Below are positions 19,411 through 28,757 of a stretch of 64,000 nt of DNA, piece by piece. How positions within the stretch are numbered: position 1 is the first letter of the stretch; each line of letters starts with the position of its first letter. Source of the DNA: Staphylococcus sp. (GTDB lineage Bacteria > Bacteroidota > Bacteroidia > Bacteroidales > Muribaculaceae); contig JAMPDC010000001.1 of assembly GCA_023665865.1 (NCBI GenBank), forward strand, positions 2,240,021-2,304,020, given 5' to 3'. The notes under the pieces were generated by a model, which did not search any database, was not told the origin of the DNA, and was given only the letters and a program-made list of their open reading frames with translations. Made by a program: the position numbers and the translations under genes.

Positions 19411-19970
19411 TGATGACCGAACTGCTCATTAAAGATATGGTATGCCGACATTGTGTCAATGCGGTAAGACAGCTTCTCACTGATCTTGGTCTGGATGTAG
19501 TGGAAGTTGAACTTGGGAAAGCCGTGGTCAAAAATCTACTTTCTCCTCAACTCCGTGACTCCATAGCTGAAGTTTTGGCTGCCAATGGCTTTGAGTTACT
19601 TACCGATCCGGAAATCCAGCTCGTTGAACGAGCCAAGATTTTGGTCATGCACCATGTCCGGGAGGAACATGGCAAACCTCATAATCTCTCAGAATGTCTT
19701 GAGCGCAATCTCAATGTCAGCTATGATACAGTCAGCCGTCTTTTCTCACAGAAAGAGGGAAGGACGTTGGAGAAATATCATATTGCTCAGAAAGTAGAGC
19801 GCGTCAAGGAGCTGCTGCAACATGGTCAATACTCGCTGAGTGAGATTGCTGATATGGTCGACTATTCAAGCGTGGCTCACCTTTCACGTCAATTCAAAAG
19901 TGTCACCGGAATGACTCCGACAGAATATCTGCGCAGTCCGCGTGAGCGCAAGGCGCTTAATGAAATTTAA
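19410..19970 (+). CDS. HMA domain fused to AraC-type regulator
   Basis: The 186-residue protein has an N-terminal ferredoxin-like heavy-metal-associated domain (about 1-68). Its metal-site CxxC lies in KDMVCRHCVNAV (Cys12 and Cys15). A linker region (about 70-105) follows, then an AraC/XylS double helix-turn-helix (about 105-180) with SLSEIADMVDYSSVAHLSRQ and FKSVTGMTPTEYLR. The layout suggests a transcription factor that senses a soft metal such as copper; that is inference from domains. Translation is coupled to tilS by a TAATG junction. No metal exporter gene is adjacent, so its targets are likely elsewhere or autoregulatory. Confidence 0.82.
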   Translation: MMTELLIKDMVCRHCVNAVRQLLTDLGLDVVEVELGKAVVKNLLSPQLRDSIAEVLAANGFELLTDPEIQLVERAKILVMHHVREEHGKPHNLSECLERNLNVSYDTVSRLFSQKEGRTLEKYHIAQKVERVKELLQHGQYSLSEIADMVDYSSVAHLSRQFKSVTGMTPTEYLRSPRERKALNEI

Positions 19971-20044
19971 TCTTGATCCGTATTGCTCCGTGATGACATC
20001 TCCTGAGCCGTGTGATATGTGAGGAGTCATACTGTGACCAAATA

Positions 20045-20095
20045 CACAGCTCCCGGTTGACTTGAAAACCAACCGGGAGCTGTGCATGATTTTTA
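20045..20095. terminator. Bidirectional intrinsic terminator
   Basis: A perfect 15-bp stem (CACAGCTCCCGGTTG and its complement) with a 10-base loop is followed by ATTTTTAT. It separates the convergent HMA-AraC and rmuC genes. Confidence 0.88.
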
Positions 20096-20097
20096 TA

Positions 20098-21480
20098 TTA
20101 TTCCTCAAGACCTTTAGCCGCTGAAGCAGCTAATTGTTTTGAGGATTTTACACCTAAATCCTGAAGATTTTTTGCGCGACGCACCAGATTTCCGGTGCCT
20201 GTCGAGAGCTTTGTCATTGCATCATCGTATGCTTTGCGTGTTCCGGCGATTGCTTTGTCGATTTTTTCCATATCCTTCGTGAAATCGGCAAATTTGTCAA
20301 GCATCTTGCCGGCTTCTTCAGCTATTGTGATGGCATTCTTTGTATGCCGGTCGCGGCTCCACAGTTGAGATATGAGCTTCAAACCGGAAACAAGATGGGT
20401 GGGGGAGACAATCAATACGTTTCGGTCATAGGCATCCTGCCATAGCGACGGCTCAAGACGCATTGCTGCGATATATGCCGGCTCGTTAGGGATGAACATC
20501 ATAACGAAGTCGAGCTTTGCATCACCGACATATTCCTGATAGCGTTTGCGTGCCAATTCGTCAATATGTTTCTTGACTGAACGCACGTGGCGCATGGCTG
20601 CTCCATCGCGGCTTTCGGGATCCTCTGCGTTAGCATAGTCAACAAATGCGGTGAGTGAAACTTTAGAATCAATAACGACAAAACGACCGTCGGGGTATTT
20701 CACCACCACGTCAGGCCTGAGAAGACTCCCGTCTTCATTGCGTAGCGTGTTGCCTGCTTCGTCAGTTGTTGCCTGAGTGAAATATTCCTCTCCTTTGATG
20801 AGCCCCGATTTTTCAAGAATCGATTCGAGCACCATTTCGCCCCAGTCACCCTGCACTTTGCTGTCGCCACGTAGGGCCTCTGACAGCTCGCGTGCCTGAC
20901 GTGAGATCGACTGGTTAAGATCTACAAGTTCTTTGATGCGCTCTGAGAGAGAAAAACGCTCCCGGGCTTCCGAATTGTATGTGTCAAAAACCGTTTTTCG
21001 GAACTCATCAATATTAGTTTTAAGCGGATTAAGCAACTCCAGCAGGCGCTCTTCATTCTGAGCCTTGAGATCAGAAGTGTTCTGCTTCAGTATATCATTG
21101 GCTAAATTTCTGAACCGGCTTTCAAGCAAAGAATTCTGTTCTTTTTGGAACGCTTCCATTTTCTCCGCCTCACGCATCTGTAGTTCCAGTCGCGTTGACA
21201 GGGCTGAGTTTTCCTCGCGTGCAGATGTCAGCGCCGCGGTTATTTCTGCTAGTTTTAAAGCTTGCCGTTCACTTGTCTGGCGCGACTCGGATAGTGCATT
21301 GTTGAGCGCTTCTGTCTGAGCCTGAGCTTCAGCTCTGACTTTCTCGGCCTCAAGAGCAATCGATAAGTTGTCTTTTTTAGTGGCTTCAAGCTGTTTGATC
21401 ACACTGCGCAGGTAGCACACGAGCGCAACCACAGCAGCCGTCAGGACCAATGTGAGAATTAATGATGGTATGGTCATCAA
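20098..21480 (-). CDS. rmuC: DNA recombination protein RmuC
   Basis: The 460-residue protein starts with one membrane helix (about 5-24), then a long coiled coil (about 28-190). The conserved RmuC nuclease-like domain follows, with QGDWGEMVLESILEKSGL, LRPDVVVKYPDGRFVVIDSK and MFIPNEPAYIAAM. RmuC limits inversion at short repeats in E. coli, and is thought to be a membrane-anchored nuclease of the PD-(D/E)XK type. It stands alone on its strand apart from a possible 55-codon ORF just upstream. Confidence 0.93.
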   Translation of the reverse strand: MMTIPSLILTLVLTAAVVALVCYLRSVIKQLEATKKDNLSIALEAEKVRAEAQAQTEALNNALSESRQTSERQALKLAEITAALTSAREENSALSTRLELQMREAEKMEAFQKEQNSLLESRFRNLANDILKQNTSDLKAQNEERLLELLNPLKTNIDEFRKTVFDTYNSEARERFSLSERIKELVDLNQSISRQARELSEALRGDSKVQGDWGEMVLESILEKSGLIKGEEYFTQATTDEAGNTLRNEDGSLLRPDVVVKYPDGRFVVIDSKVSLTAFVDYANAEDPESRDGAAMRHVRSVKKHIDELARKRYQEYVGDAKLDFVMMFIPNEPAYIAAMRLEPSLWQDAYDRNVLIVSPTHLVSGLKLISQLWSRDRHTKNAITIAEEAGKMLDKFADFTKDMEKIDKAIAGTRKAYDDAMTKLSTGTGNLVRRAKNLQDLGVKSSKQLAASAAKGLEE

Positions 21481-21491
21481 AAATCGATTGA

Positions 21492-21659
21492 TTAGTTGGC
21501 AACAACTCCTCCGAGCGAAACAACCCGTGTATTTACAAAGGTATATGAGCGCGCGAACTGGCGGATTTTGGCGAGGGTGATTTTAGCGGGAGCCTCTGAA
21601 GTCCGGTAGTGATGAGATGGAGTTGATGTGAGGGTTGTTGAAGTAGAATTTTTATTCAT
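21492..21659 (-). CDS. Small hypothetical protein (55 residues)
   Basis: An ATG at 21,659 opens a 55-codon frame ending with TAA at 21,494-21,492, eleven bases before rmuC. The N-terminal half is rich in Ser, Thr and Pro. The C-terminal half is ordered and reads KITLAKIRQFARSYTFVN and then VVSLGGVVAN. It has no signal peptide or membrane helix. I recall similar short Bacteroidales proteins with a TLAxIRQFARxY core, but cannot verify this here. A CAAAGGTA box (TACCTTTG on the minus strand, 21,536-21,543) inside it may be the rmuC promoter. That raises the possibility that the frame is only rmuC upstream sequence. Confidence 0.45.
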   Translation of the reverse strand: MNKNSTSTTLTSTPSHHYRTSEAPAKITLAKIRQFARSYTFVNTRVVSLGGVVAN

Positions 21660-21791
21660 AGGCGAATCGGGTTGAAAAATAAACGATTATTTATCCTATA
21701 TGACATTAACGCTTCTGTGAATAGTTTTATTGTCTGAAATTTTTTTATAATTATTTTATTATTGTAACGTGTGATTTTAATTTTAATTTTA

Positions 21792-21799
21792 TACTTTTG
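21792..21799 (+). promoter_or_regulatory. -7 promoter box for the lplA-gcv operon
   Basis: TACTTTTG fits TAnnTTTG and lies after a long AT-rich tract, 58 bases before the lplA ATG. The -33 position carries only a weak match (CGTG, 20 bases upstream). I see no glycine riboswitch in the leader. Confidence 0.45.
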
Positions 21800-21857
21800 C
21801 AGTGAGGCCCACAAACTCATCGCGGACCTCATGACCATATAAATCTATATACCCACA

Positions 21858-22838
21858 ATGGACTTGGCAGTCATCAAAGACACCGGCTTCCGCAGGCTCG
21901 CGTTTTATCTTGCGGAAGAAGAGTATTTGGCAAAGCGCTATCCGGACCGCGATTTCTTTTTCGCATGGCAGGTGAAACCATCAGTGATCATCGGCCGCAA
22001 CCAGTTGCTTGAAAAAGAGATCGATGTCGACTACTGCCGCAATAACGGCGTTGACATCATCCGTAGGAAAAGTGGCGGTGGGGCTGTAGTCTCTGATCTG
22101 AACAATATAATGTTCTCTTATGTCACATCATCCGACAATATCTGCTCCACTTTCAAGCAATATACGTCTATGGTGGTCGATGCTCTCTGCAAACTTGGCC
22201 TTGATGCTTCTGACAATTCCCGAAACGACATTCTCATAGGATCACGCAAAGTGTCGGGTAACGCATATTATCATATTCCCGGCCGAAGTATTGTGCATGG
22301 CACCATGCTCTATGACTACGATCCGGATCTTATGGTAAAAACCTTACGCCCGTCAGTAGCTAAACTCACATCCCACGGTGTTAATTCGACACGAAGCCGT
22401 GTCACGACGATCCGCGAGCATCTGCCGTCGCTTTCGCTTCCGGACTTCCTTTCCCACATGCTTTCGACCGTCCCACGCGGGGGAGAAATCTATACGCTCA
22501 CTGACGATGACATAAATGCGATAGAAGCTATGGAGCAGGATTATTACAATCCTACCTGGCTCGCCGGAAATAGCCCTAAAGGTAGTGTAAGGCATAGCGA
22601 ACGTATTAATGGTGTAGGTGAGATCACTGTTGATATTGACTTGTCGCATGGCAATATCTCCGGTTTAATCATGTCAGGCGACTATCTTGAGAACTCTGAC
22701 GCGCAATCTGTGCTTTATGAATCCCTCTGTGGCCTCCCATATCAACGTGAGGTTATCAGCAATACTCTGGATAGTCTCGACCTTCCACTCCTCATCCCGG
22801 GGCTTACAAAAGAAAAGTTCATCAACCTTATATTCTAA
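21858..22838 (+). CDS. lplA: Lipoate-protein ligase A
   Basis: The 326-residue enzyme activates free lipoate with ATP and attaches it to lipoyl domains such as GcvH. The catalytic-domain signature RRKSGGGAVVSDLNNIMFSY lies at about 71-90. The substrate-binding VSGNAYYHIPGRSIVHGTML region follows. The extra C-terminal domain of E. coli-type LplA is present (about 245-326). It leads the glycine cleavage operon, so its main client is probably the GcvH made three genes later. The upstream leader holds the only promoter seen for the whole operon. Confidence 0.93.
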   Translation: MDLAVIKDTGFRRLAFYLAEEEYLAKRYPDRDFFFAWQVKPSVIIGRNQLLEKEIDVDYCRNNGVDIIRRKSGGGAVVSDLNNIMFSYVTSSDNICSTFKQYTSMVVDALCKLGLDASDNSRNDILIGSRKVSGNAYYHIPGRSIVHGTMLYDYDPDLMVKTLRPSVAKLTSHGVNSTRSRVTTIREHLPSLSLPDFLSHMLSTVPRGGEIYTLTDDDINAIEAMEQDYYNPTWLAGNSPKGSVRHSERINGVGEITVDIDLSHGNISGLIMSGDYLENSDAQSVLYESLCGLPYQREVISNTLDSLDLPLLIPGLTKEKFINLIF

Positions 22839-22871
22839 ATACACAACAACCAAACAAAACACCAATTCGAT

Positions 22872-23969
22872 ATGGAAGAATTGAGAAAGACCTGTCTTCA
22901 TGACAAGCATGTCGCCCTTGGCGCACAGATGAGTCCCTTCGGTGGCTTCGATATGCCGATCCAATATGCAGGTATCGTCGAAGAACACAATGCTGTCCGC
23001 AATGCGTGTGGCGTCTTTGATGTCTCACACATGGGCGAAGTGCTCATTGACGGTCCGGAGGCCGAAAAATACGTGAACCATATTTTCACCAACAATGTCA
23101 CCGGGCTCCATGATGGTGGCATCCTCTACGGAATGATGCTCAACCCCAATGGTGGTGTGGTCGACGATTTGCTCGTCTATAAACGCGGCGACAACGACTT
23201 CCTTCTTGTCATAAACGCTTCCAACATTGCAAAAGATGTCGCATGGATAGAAAGCCATGCCGAAGGCTATCAGGTAAACATCAAGAATATCAGCGACGAG
23301 GTCGGCGAACTCGCCATCCAGGGGCCCGATGCAGAGAGTGTTGTAGAGACGGTGCTTGATATCCGTTGCAAGGAGCTTATATTCTATAACTTCACAGAGA
23401 CAACCTATGAGGGTAAGAAAATACTCATCAGTCGCACCGGTTACACCGGCGAAGATGGTTTTGAGATCTATGCCGACCATGAGACTATACGAAATATTTG
23501 GGACAAGCTTCTCGCTTCCGGCAAAGTCAGCCCCTGTGGTCTTGGTTGCCGCGACACCCTCCGTTTTGAAGTAGGTCTGCCTTTGTATGGCGACGAGCTC
23601 TCGGATGAGATCTCACCTGTAGAAGCATGTCTTTCGATGTTCGTGCGTCTCGAAAAACCTGAATTTATCGGACGAGATGTCATCGAGCGTCAGAAAGCGG
23701 AAGGCGCGCCACGCAAACTCATTGGTCTTGAGATGGCCGACAAAGCTATCCCGCGCCACGGTTATGAAGTGCTCAACGACAAGGATGAGGTTATCGGATA
23801 TGTGACCACCGGCTACCGTGGCATATCTGTCGACAAGAGCATAGCTGCCGCGCTTGTCGAGACACCTTACGCAGTGAAGGATTCAGAATTGAAAATCAGA
23901 ATCCGCCGCAAAACATTCCCCGCAAAGGTCGTGGCAAAAAAATTCTACAAAAAATCTTATAAGAAATAA
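22872..23969 (+). CDS. gcvT: Glycine cleavage T protein (aminomethyltransferase)
   Basis: The 365-residue T protein takes the aminomethyl group from lipoylated GcvH and passes the carbon to tetrahydrofolate, releasing ammonia. The N-terminus has PFGGFDMPIQYAG and CGVFDVSHMGE. The folate-binding core has ISRTGYTGEDGFEIYA and GCRDTLRFEVGLPLYGDEL. The C-terminal barrel with PRHGYEVL is complete. It follows lplA by 33 bases and is part of one operon. Confidence 0.95.
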   Translation: MEELRKTCLHDKHVALGAQMSPFGGFDMPIQYAGIVEEHNAVRNACGVFDVSHMGEVLIDGPEAEKYVNHIFTNNVTGLHDGGILYGMMLNPNGGVVDDLLVYKRGDNDFLLVINASNIAKDVAWIESHAEGYQVNIKNISDEVGELAIQGPDAESVVETVLDIRCKELIFYNFTETTYEGKKILISRTGYTGEDGFEIYADHETIRNIWDKLLASGKVSPCGLGCRDTLRFEVGLPLYGDELSDEISPVEACLSMFVRLEKPEFIGRDVIERQKAEGAPRKLIGLEMADKAIPRHGYEVLNDKDEVIGYVTTGYRGISVDKSIAAALVETPYAVKDSELKIRIRRKTFPAKVVAKKFYKKSYKK

Positions 23970-24042
23970 TATATCAATCGGATTTGACGAATCAATCTAA
24001 ATCAATTTAACAACTTAATAACCTGTTTAAAATAAAAGAATT

Positions 24043-24417
24043 ATGAGCAAGACATATTATTCCCGCACACATGAGTATGTAACAGTTGACGGTAACATCG
24101 GTTATATCGGCATCAGTGATTACGCACAGCATGCACTCGGAAACGTGGTCTACGTAGACATGCCTGAACAGGGCGACGACCTGACTGCAGGTGAAGAATT
24201 TGGCGCAGTTGAAAGCGTGAAAGCCGCCAGTGATCTCTTTGCTCCCGTCAGCGGTGCTGTCATCGAGGCAAATGAGCAACTCATTGATAATCCCCGTCTG
24301 ATCAACGAGGACGCAATGGCAAACTGGATTGTGCAGATCGAGCTCACCGATCCGTCAGAACTCGACAACCTCATGGACGAGGAAGCATATAAAGCTTTCT
24401 GCGCAGCCGAGCACTAA
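24043..24417 (+). CDS. gcvH: Glycine cleavage H protein
   Basis: The 124-residue lipoyl carrier shuttles the aminomethyl group between the P, T and L proteins. The lipoylated lysine is in AVESVKAASDLFAP, near residue 63. The N-terminal HEYVTVDGNIGYIGISDYAQ block and the C-terminal acidic tail are typical. The 73-base gap after gcvT is AT-rich and shows no terminator. Confidence 0.96.
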   Translation: MSKTYYSRTHEYVTVDGNIGYIGISDYAQHALGNVVYVDMPEQGDDLTAGEEFGAVESVKAASDLFAPVSGAVIEANEQLIDNPRLINEDAMANWIVQIELTDPSELDNLMDEEAYKAFCAAEH

Positions 24418-24453
24418 TCACAACGGTCTTTCAATTATAATTATCATTCAGAC

Positions 24454-25836
24454 GTGATCCACAGATATTTCCCCCATACGCCTGAGGATATCGCCGCCAT
24501 GCTCGAACGCTGTGGCATGAAGAGTCTCGACGAGCTCTACAGCGATGTCCCCGACAGCCTCAAACTCAAGCGCGATTATGAGTTGAAATCTCAGATGAGC
24601 GAGAAAGAGGTCCGCGATTTCTTCGAGGAGCTGGCTGTCAGAAATCAACCGCTGACATGTTTTGCCGGAGCAGGATTCTATGACCACTATAGCCCTGCCG
24701 TAGCTCAGTCGATCACTGCCCGCTCGGAATTTTTGACCGCATATACCCCTTACCAGCCTGAGATTTCTCAAGGCACACTTCAATACATTTTCGAATATCA
24801 ATCAATGATGACCCAGTTGACTGGGCTTGAGGTGTCGAATGCTTCTATGTATGACGGTACTACAGCTGTGGCTGAAGCCATGCTTATGGCTGTCGCACAT
24901 GCGCGTAAGAAAAACCGTGTACTTGTATCCGCGACTCTCAATCAGATCTACCGTGAAGTCATCGACACTTATGCACACTATCATGGTGTAGCAGTCGACA
25001 CAATACCGGAAAAGGAAGGTGTCACGGATCTTGATGCCGTCAGAGAGATGCTCACCGCAGGCGACGTAGCCGGTGTAATTGTTGCCACCCCCAACTTTTA
25101 TGGCATACTTGAAGACTATAGCGGTCTCGCCGATATGGTTCATTCAGCTAAAGCTCTGCTTATTATGACGGCCCCGGCTTCGGCTCTCGGGGTAATCCGC
25201 ACACCGGGAGAGTGGGGCGCAGACATTGCAGCCGGAGAGGCTCAGTCGCTCGGCATGCCACTCAATTTCGGAGGCCCATATCTCGGCTACATCTGCTGTA
25301 CAAAAGCGCTTATCCGCAAACTCCCCGGGCGCATCGTAGGAGCTACTACCGATGCCGACGGACAGCGTGTATTCGTGTTGACACTTCAGGCTCGTGAGCA
25401 GCACATCAGACGAGACAAGGCGACCTCAAACATCTGCTCCAACCAGGGGCTGATGGCGCTCTATGCTGCAATATATCTCTCGCTCATGGGGGCTAAGGGT
25501 CTCCGTGAGGTCAATGATCTCTCAGCGGCCGGAGCACACTATCTGGCTTCGAAACTTGTCGAGACCGGTGCATTTGAATTGAAATATCCGGACAAACCCT
25601 TCCTCAATGAGTTTGTCGTGCGCTTTAAAGGAGAGGTCAAGCTCGCCGATTTTGTCGAGGTTTGCACTACTTGCGGCTGCCTGCCCGGTGTGATGATCTC
25701 AGACAACGAACTCCTTGTCTGTGTGACTGAAACCCGCACTAAAGAGGAAATCGACCGTTACATCTGGCGTGCCGAGACCTTCTCGAAGGCGACTCTTCCG
25801 GCGATGAACGATACAAGTAAAGAAATGTCTAACTGA
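24454..25836 (+). CDS. gcvPA: Glycine dehydrogenase (decarboxylating) subunit 1
   Basis: The 460-residue N-terminal half of the P protein corresponds to the split form found in Firmicutes and Thermotogae, not to the fused form of about 950 residues. It starts with GTG at 24,454 (MIHRYFPHTPEDIAAML). Typical blocks are TCFAGAGFYDHYSPA, ASMYDGTTAVAEAMLMA and LGMPLNFGGPYLGYI. It pairs with GcvPB to decarboxylate glycine with PLP. The gap to gcvPB is 16 bases. Confidence 0.95.
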   Translation: MIHRYFPHTPEDIAAMLERCGMKSLDELYSDVPDSLKLKRDYELKSQMSEKEVRDFFEELAVRNQPLTCFAGAGFYDHYSPAVAQSITARSEFLTAYTPYQPEISQGTLQYIFEYQSMMTQLTGLEVSNASMYDGTTAVAEAMLMAVAHARKKNRVLVSATLNQIYREVIDTYAHYHGVAVDTIPEKEGVTDLDAVREMLTAGDVAGVIVATPNFYGILEDYSGLADMVHSAKALLIMTAPASALGVIRTPGEWGADIAAGEAQSLGMPLNFGGPYLGYICCTKALIRKLPGRIVGATTDADGQRVFVLTLQAREQHIRRDKATSNICSNQGLMALYAAIYLSLMGAKGLREVNDLSAAGAHYLASKLVETGAFELKYPDKPFLNEFVVRFKGEVKLADFVEVCTTCGCLPGVMISDNELLVCVTETRTKEEIDRYIWRAETFSKATLPAMNDTSKEMSN

Positions 25837-25852
25837 TAGATGTCCCGAAATC

Positions 25853-27325
25853 ATGAATAAGAAATATTACGGAAAAGTAATTTTTGAGCTCTCACGTCCG
25901 GGACGTCAAGGCTACAGCCTCCCGTCCAACGGTTGCGAAGCGGTTGAACTGCCCGCAGGTCTTATGCGCGAGAAAGCTCCTGAGCTGCCACAGGCCGATG
26001 AACTGACCGTCGTCAGACATTACAACAATATGTCGACCAACAATTTCGGTGTCGACACCGGCTTCTATCCTCTCGGATCCTGCACGATGAAATATAATCC
26101 CAAGATCAATGAGGAGATGGCATCGCTTCCGTCATTCACTTCGCTCCATCCGTTCCAGCCATCGGCAACTGTACAGGGTGCTCTGGAAGCATACTATACG
26201 CTCCAGCAGATGCTGAGTGAGATAGGTGGTATGGCAGAGTTTACACTTAATCCCTACGCAGGAGCTCATGGCGAGCTCACCGGACTCATGGTCATCAGAG
26301 CATACTATGAGAGTCGTGGCGATACAAAGCGCACCAAAGTCATAGTCCCGGATTCAGCACATGGCACAAACCCGGCATCAGCCGCAGTTGCAGGACTGAA
26401 AGTTGTGGAGGTCAAGAGTCTTCCGGACGGAACAGTTGATGTCGATGCACTTCGTTCATTGCTTGATGATACAGTTGCCGCGGTCATGATGACCAACCCC
26501 AATACTGTGGGCATTTTCGAACACAACATCCCTCAGATTGCAGAGATGGTCCACTCATGCGGAGCTCTGATGTACTACGACGGAGCCAATCTCAACCCGT
26601 TGCTTGGCATTGCACGTCCAGGCGACATGGGCTTTGACGTCATGCACATCAATCTCCACAAGACCTTCTCCACTCCTCATGGCGGTGGTGGCCCCGGTGC
26701 AGGGCCTGTCGGCGTCCGTGCAGGTCTCGAGCAGTTCCTCCCGAATCCGCGCGTGGTGAAGCATACACGCAACGACGAGAATCTTTTTGAACTCGATTTC
26801 GGAACCGAAAAAGCACCTCATGCCCTTGGCCGGATATCATCATGGCTCGGCAATTTTGCCGTCGAGCTCCGTGCTTTGGCCTATATACTTTCGCTCGGTG
26901 CCGACGGTCTGAAAATGGCTGGTACACTGGCAACTCTCAATGCCAACTACATCAAGGAATCTTTGCGCGATCTCTACGCACTCCCGATAGACCGTGTCTG
27001 CAAACATGAATTCGTATTTGACGGTCTCGCTGATAAGTCTACAGGAGTAACTACTCTCAATGTCGCAAAACGCCTTCTTGATCATGGATTCCACGCACCT
27101 ACCATCTATTTCCCCCTGTTGTTCCATGAGTCGCTTATGATCGAACCGACTGAAACTGAAAGCAAGGAGACCCTCGATGAGTTTATCGATGTGATGCGCG
27201 ACATCGCACGCGAAGCATCCGAGAATCCTGATGTCGTCAAAAATGCGCCTTTGGAGACTCCTATCCGCAAACCCGACGACACTGCTGCCGCTCTCAATCC
27301 GGTAGTCACTTTCGCTGAACTCTAA
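25853..27325 (+). CDS. gcvPB: Glycine dehydrogenase (decarboxylating) subunit 2
   Basis: The 490-residue C-terminal half of the P protein carries the PLP lysine in HINLHKTFSTPHGGGGPGAG (about 266-285). Other conserved stretches are TNNFGVDTGFYPLGSCTMKY, DSAHGTNPASAA and PTETESKETLDEF. It forms the alpha2-beta2 enzyme with GcvPA. The gene follows gcvPA closely and is followed 15 bases later by lpdA. Confidence 0.95.
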   Translation: MNKKYYGKVIFELSRPGRQGYSLPSNGCEAVELPAGLMREKAPELPQADELTVVRHYNNMSTNNFGVDTGFYPLGSCTMKYNPKINEEMASLPSFTSLHPFQPSATVQGALEAYYTLQQMLSEIGGMAEFTLNPYAGAHGELTGLMVIRAYYESRGDTKRTKVIVPDSAHGTNPASAAVAGLKVVEVKSLPDGTVDVDALRSLLDDTVAAVMMTNPNTVGIFEHNIPQIAEMVHSCGALMYYDGANLNPLLGIARPGDMGFDVMHINLHKTFSTPHGGGGPGAGPVGVRAGLEQFLPNPRVVKHTRNDENLFELDFGTEKAPHALGRISSWLGNFAVELRALAYILSLGADGLKMAGTLATLNANYIKESLRDLYALPIDRVCKHEFVFDGLADKSTGVTTLNVAKRLLDHGFHAPTIYFPLLFHESLMIEPTETESKETLDEFIDVMRDIAREASENPDVVKNAPLETPIRKPDDTAAALNPVVTFAEL

Positions 27326-27340
27326 TCGGTTTTATCTCAC

Positions 27341-28672
27341 ATGGAAAAATCAGATCTCATCATTATCGGAGCGGGCCCCGGCGGTTATGAAACAGCTGTC
27401 GAGGCTGCCGCTCTCGGTAAGAGCGTTACTTTGATAGAACGCTCCCAACCGGGAGGCACCTGTCTCAACCGGGGCTGCATCCCGACCAAGACTCTCTGTC
27501 GCTCTGCCGAGATTGCCATGACGCTCTCTGATGCTGGAGAGTTTGGCTTCGACATACCATCGGTGGTTGTCGATTTCAAGCGTGTCATGGAGCGAAAGGA
27601 TAAGGTTGTTGCAGAACTGCGCGATGGCGTCAGGACTTTGCTCAAGAATGTAAATCTTGTAGAAGGTGAGGCCCGTTTTATCAATGCTTCTATAGTCGAA
27701 GTCAACGGAAAGCAATATACCGCTCCGCAGATCATCATTGCAACTGGTTCTGCTCCGGCTCAACTGCCGATCGAGGGAAAGGAACTCGCACTGACAAGCG
27801 ATGAGATTCTCTCGCTTGACACTCTGCCAAAGTCACTATGTGTGATCGGTGGTGGTGTGATTGGCATGGAATTCGCCTCTATATTCGCCGCTTTCGGTAC
27901 CGAGGTCACGGTCGTTGAATATTGTAAGGAAATTCTTCCTCCATTTGACTCCGAGATTGCCAAGCGTTTGCGCATGTCTTTGAAACGTCGCGGCATCAAG
28001 ATCGAGACCGGAGCGCAGGTCACTGCTATAACAGATGGCCCCGTTGTCCATTACACCGTCAAAGGTAAGGAGAAAACCGTTGAAGCCGAGATGGTATTGA
28101 TGGCTGTTGGTCGTCGTCCGCAGTTACCAGCTGGCATTATCGAAGCCGGTGCGACACTTAGCCGCAACGCTATCGCCGTCAACGATGACATGACTGTCAT
28201 TTTTGAAGAGGGGAAAGCTCCGGCCGACACCAAAATCTATGCAATCGGTGATGTCAATGGACGTTGTATGCTCGCTCATGCGGCAACGCGACACGGCAAA
28301 ATAGCACTTGGCATTGCTCAACCGACAGATGTCATACCCTCGGCTGTGTTCACTGTACCTGAATGTGCCATGGTCGGGATGACCGAAGAGCAATGTATTC
28401 AGAATGGCCGAAACATCAAAGTGGGCAAGTCCACATACCGGTCAAATGGCAAAGCTCTCGCAATGGGTGAACCCGATGGGCTTGTCAAGCTCATTGCTGA
28501 CGCTGATACAGGCGAACTACTCGGCGGTCATATATGTGGGGCTCATGCAGCAGATCTCATTCAGGAGATCGCCACTGCAATGCAAGCCGGTCTGAAAGCT
28601 GACGCAATCAAAGATGCAATTCATGCACATCCGACCTTGACAGAAATAGTGATGGCAGCCGTGCCTGAATAA
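27341..28672 (+). CDS. lpdA: Dihydrolipoyl dehydrogenase (L protein)
   Basis: The 443-residue flavoprotein reoxidises dihydrolipoyl-GcvH with NAD+. It shows the FAD motif IIGAGPGGYETAVEAA, the redox disulfide GGTCLNRGCIPTKTL (about 39-53), the NAD motif VIGGGVIGMEFAS, and the C-terminal His-Glu region HAHPTLTEIV. Being last in the gcv operon, it is probably dedicated to glycine cleavage. A strong terminator follows within about 12 bases. Confidence 0.95.
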   Translation: MEKSDLIIIGAGPGGYETAVEAAALGKSVTLIERSQPGGTCLNRGCIPTKTLCRSAEIAMTLSDAGEFGFDIPSVVVDFKRVMERKDKVVAELRDGVRTLLKNVNLVEGEARFINASIVEVNGKQYTAPQIIIATGSAPAQLPIEGKELALTSDEILSLDTLPKSLCVIGGGVIGMEFASIFAAFGTEVTVVEYCKEILPPFDSEIAKRLRMSLKRRGIKIETGAQVTAITDGPVVHYTVKGKEKTVEAEMVLMAVGRRPQLPAGIIEAGATLSRNAIAVNDDMTVIFEEGKAPADTKIYAIGDVNGRCMLAHAATRHGKIALGIAQPTDVIPSAVFTVPECAMVGMTEEQCIQNGRNIKVGKSTYRSNGKALAMGEPDGLVKLIADADTGELLGGHICGAHAADLIQEIATAMQAGLKADAIKDAIHAHPTLTEIVMAAVPE

Positions 28673-28683
28673 GAAATTCTCAT

Positions 28684-28742
28684 CTGTAAAAACGAGAGGA
28701 GTCTGCTTCATCAATAGTTGCAGACTCTTCTTGTTTTACAGT
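28684..28742. terminator. Bidirectional terminator closing the gcv operon
   Basis: A long stem pairs CTGTAAAA..GAGTCTGC with GCAGACTC..TTTTACAG, with few mismatches and an 11-base loop. It lies between convergent lpdA and the DUF4924 gene. Its T-rich arms serve either strand. Confidence 0.85.
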
Positions 28743-28757
28743 GGAAATATAGCCGGA

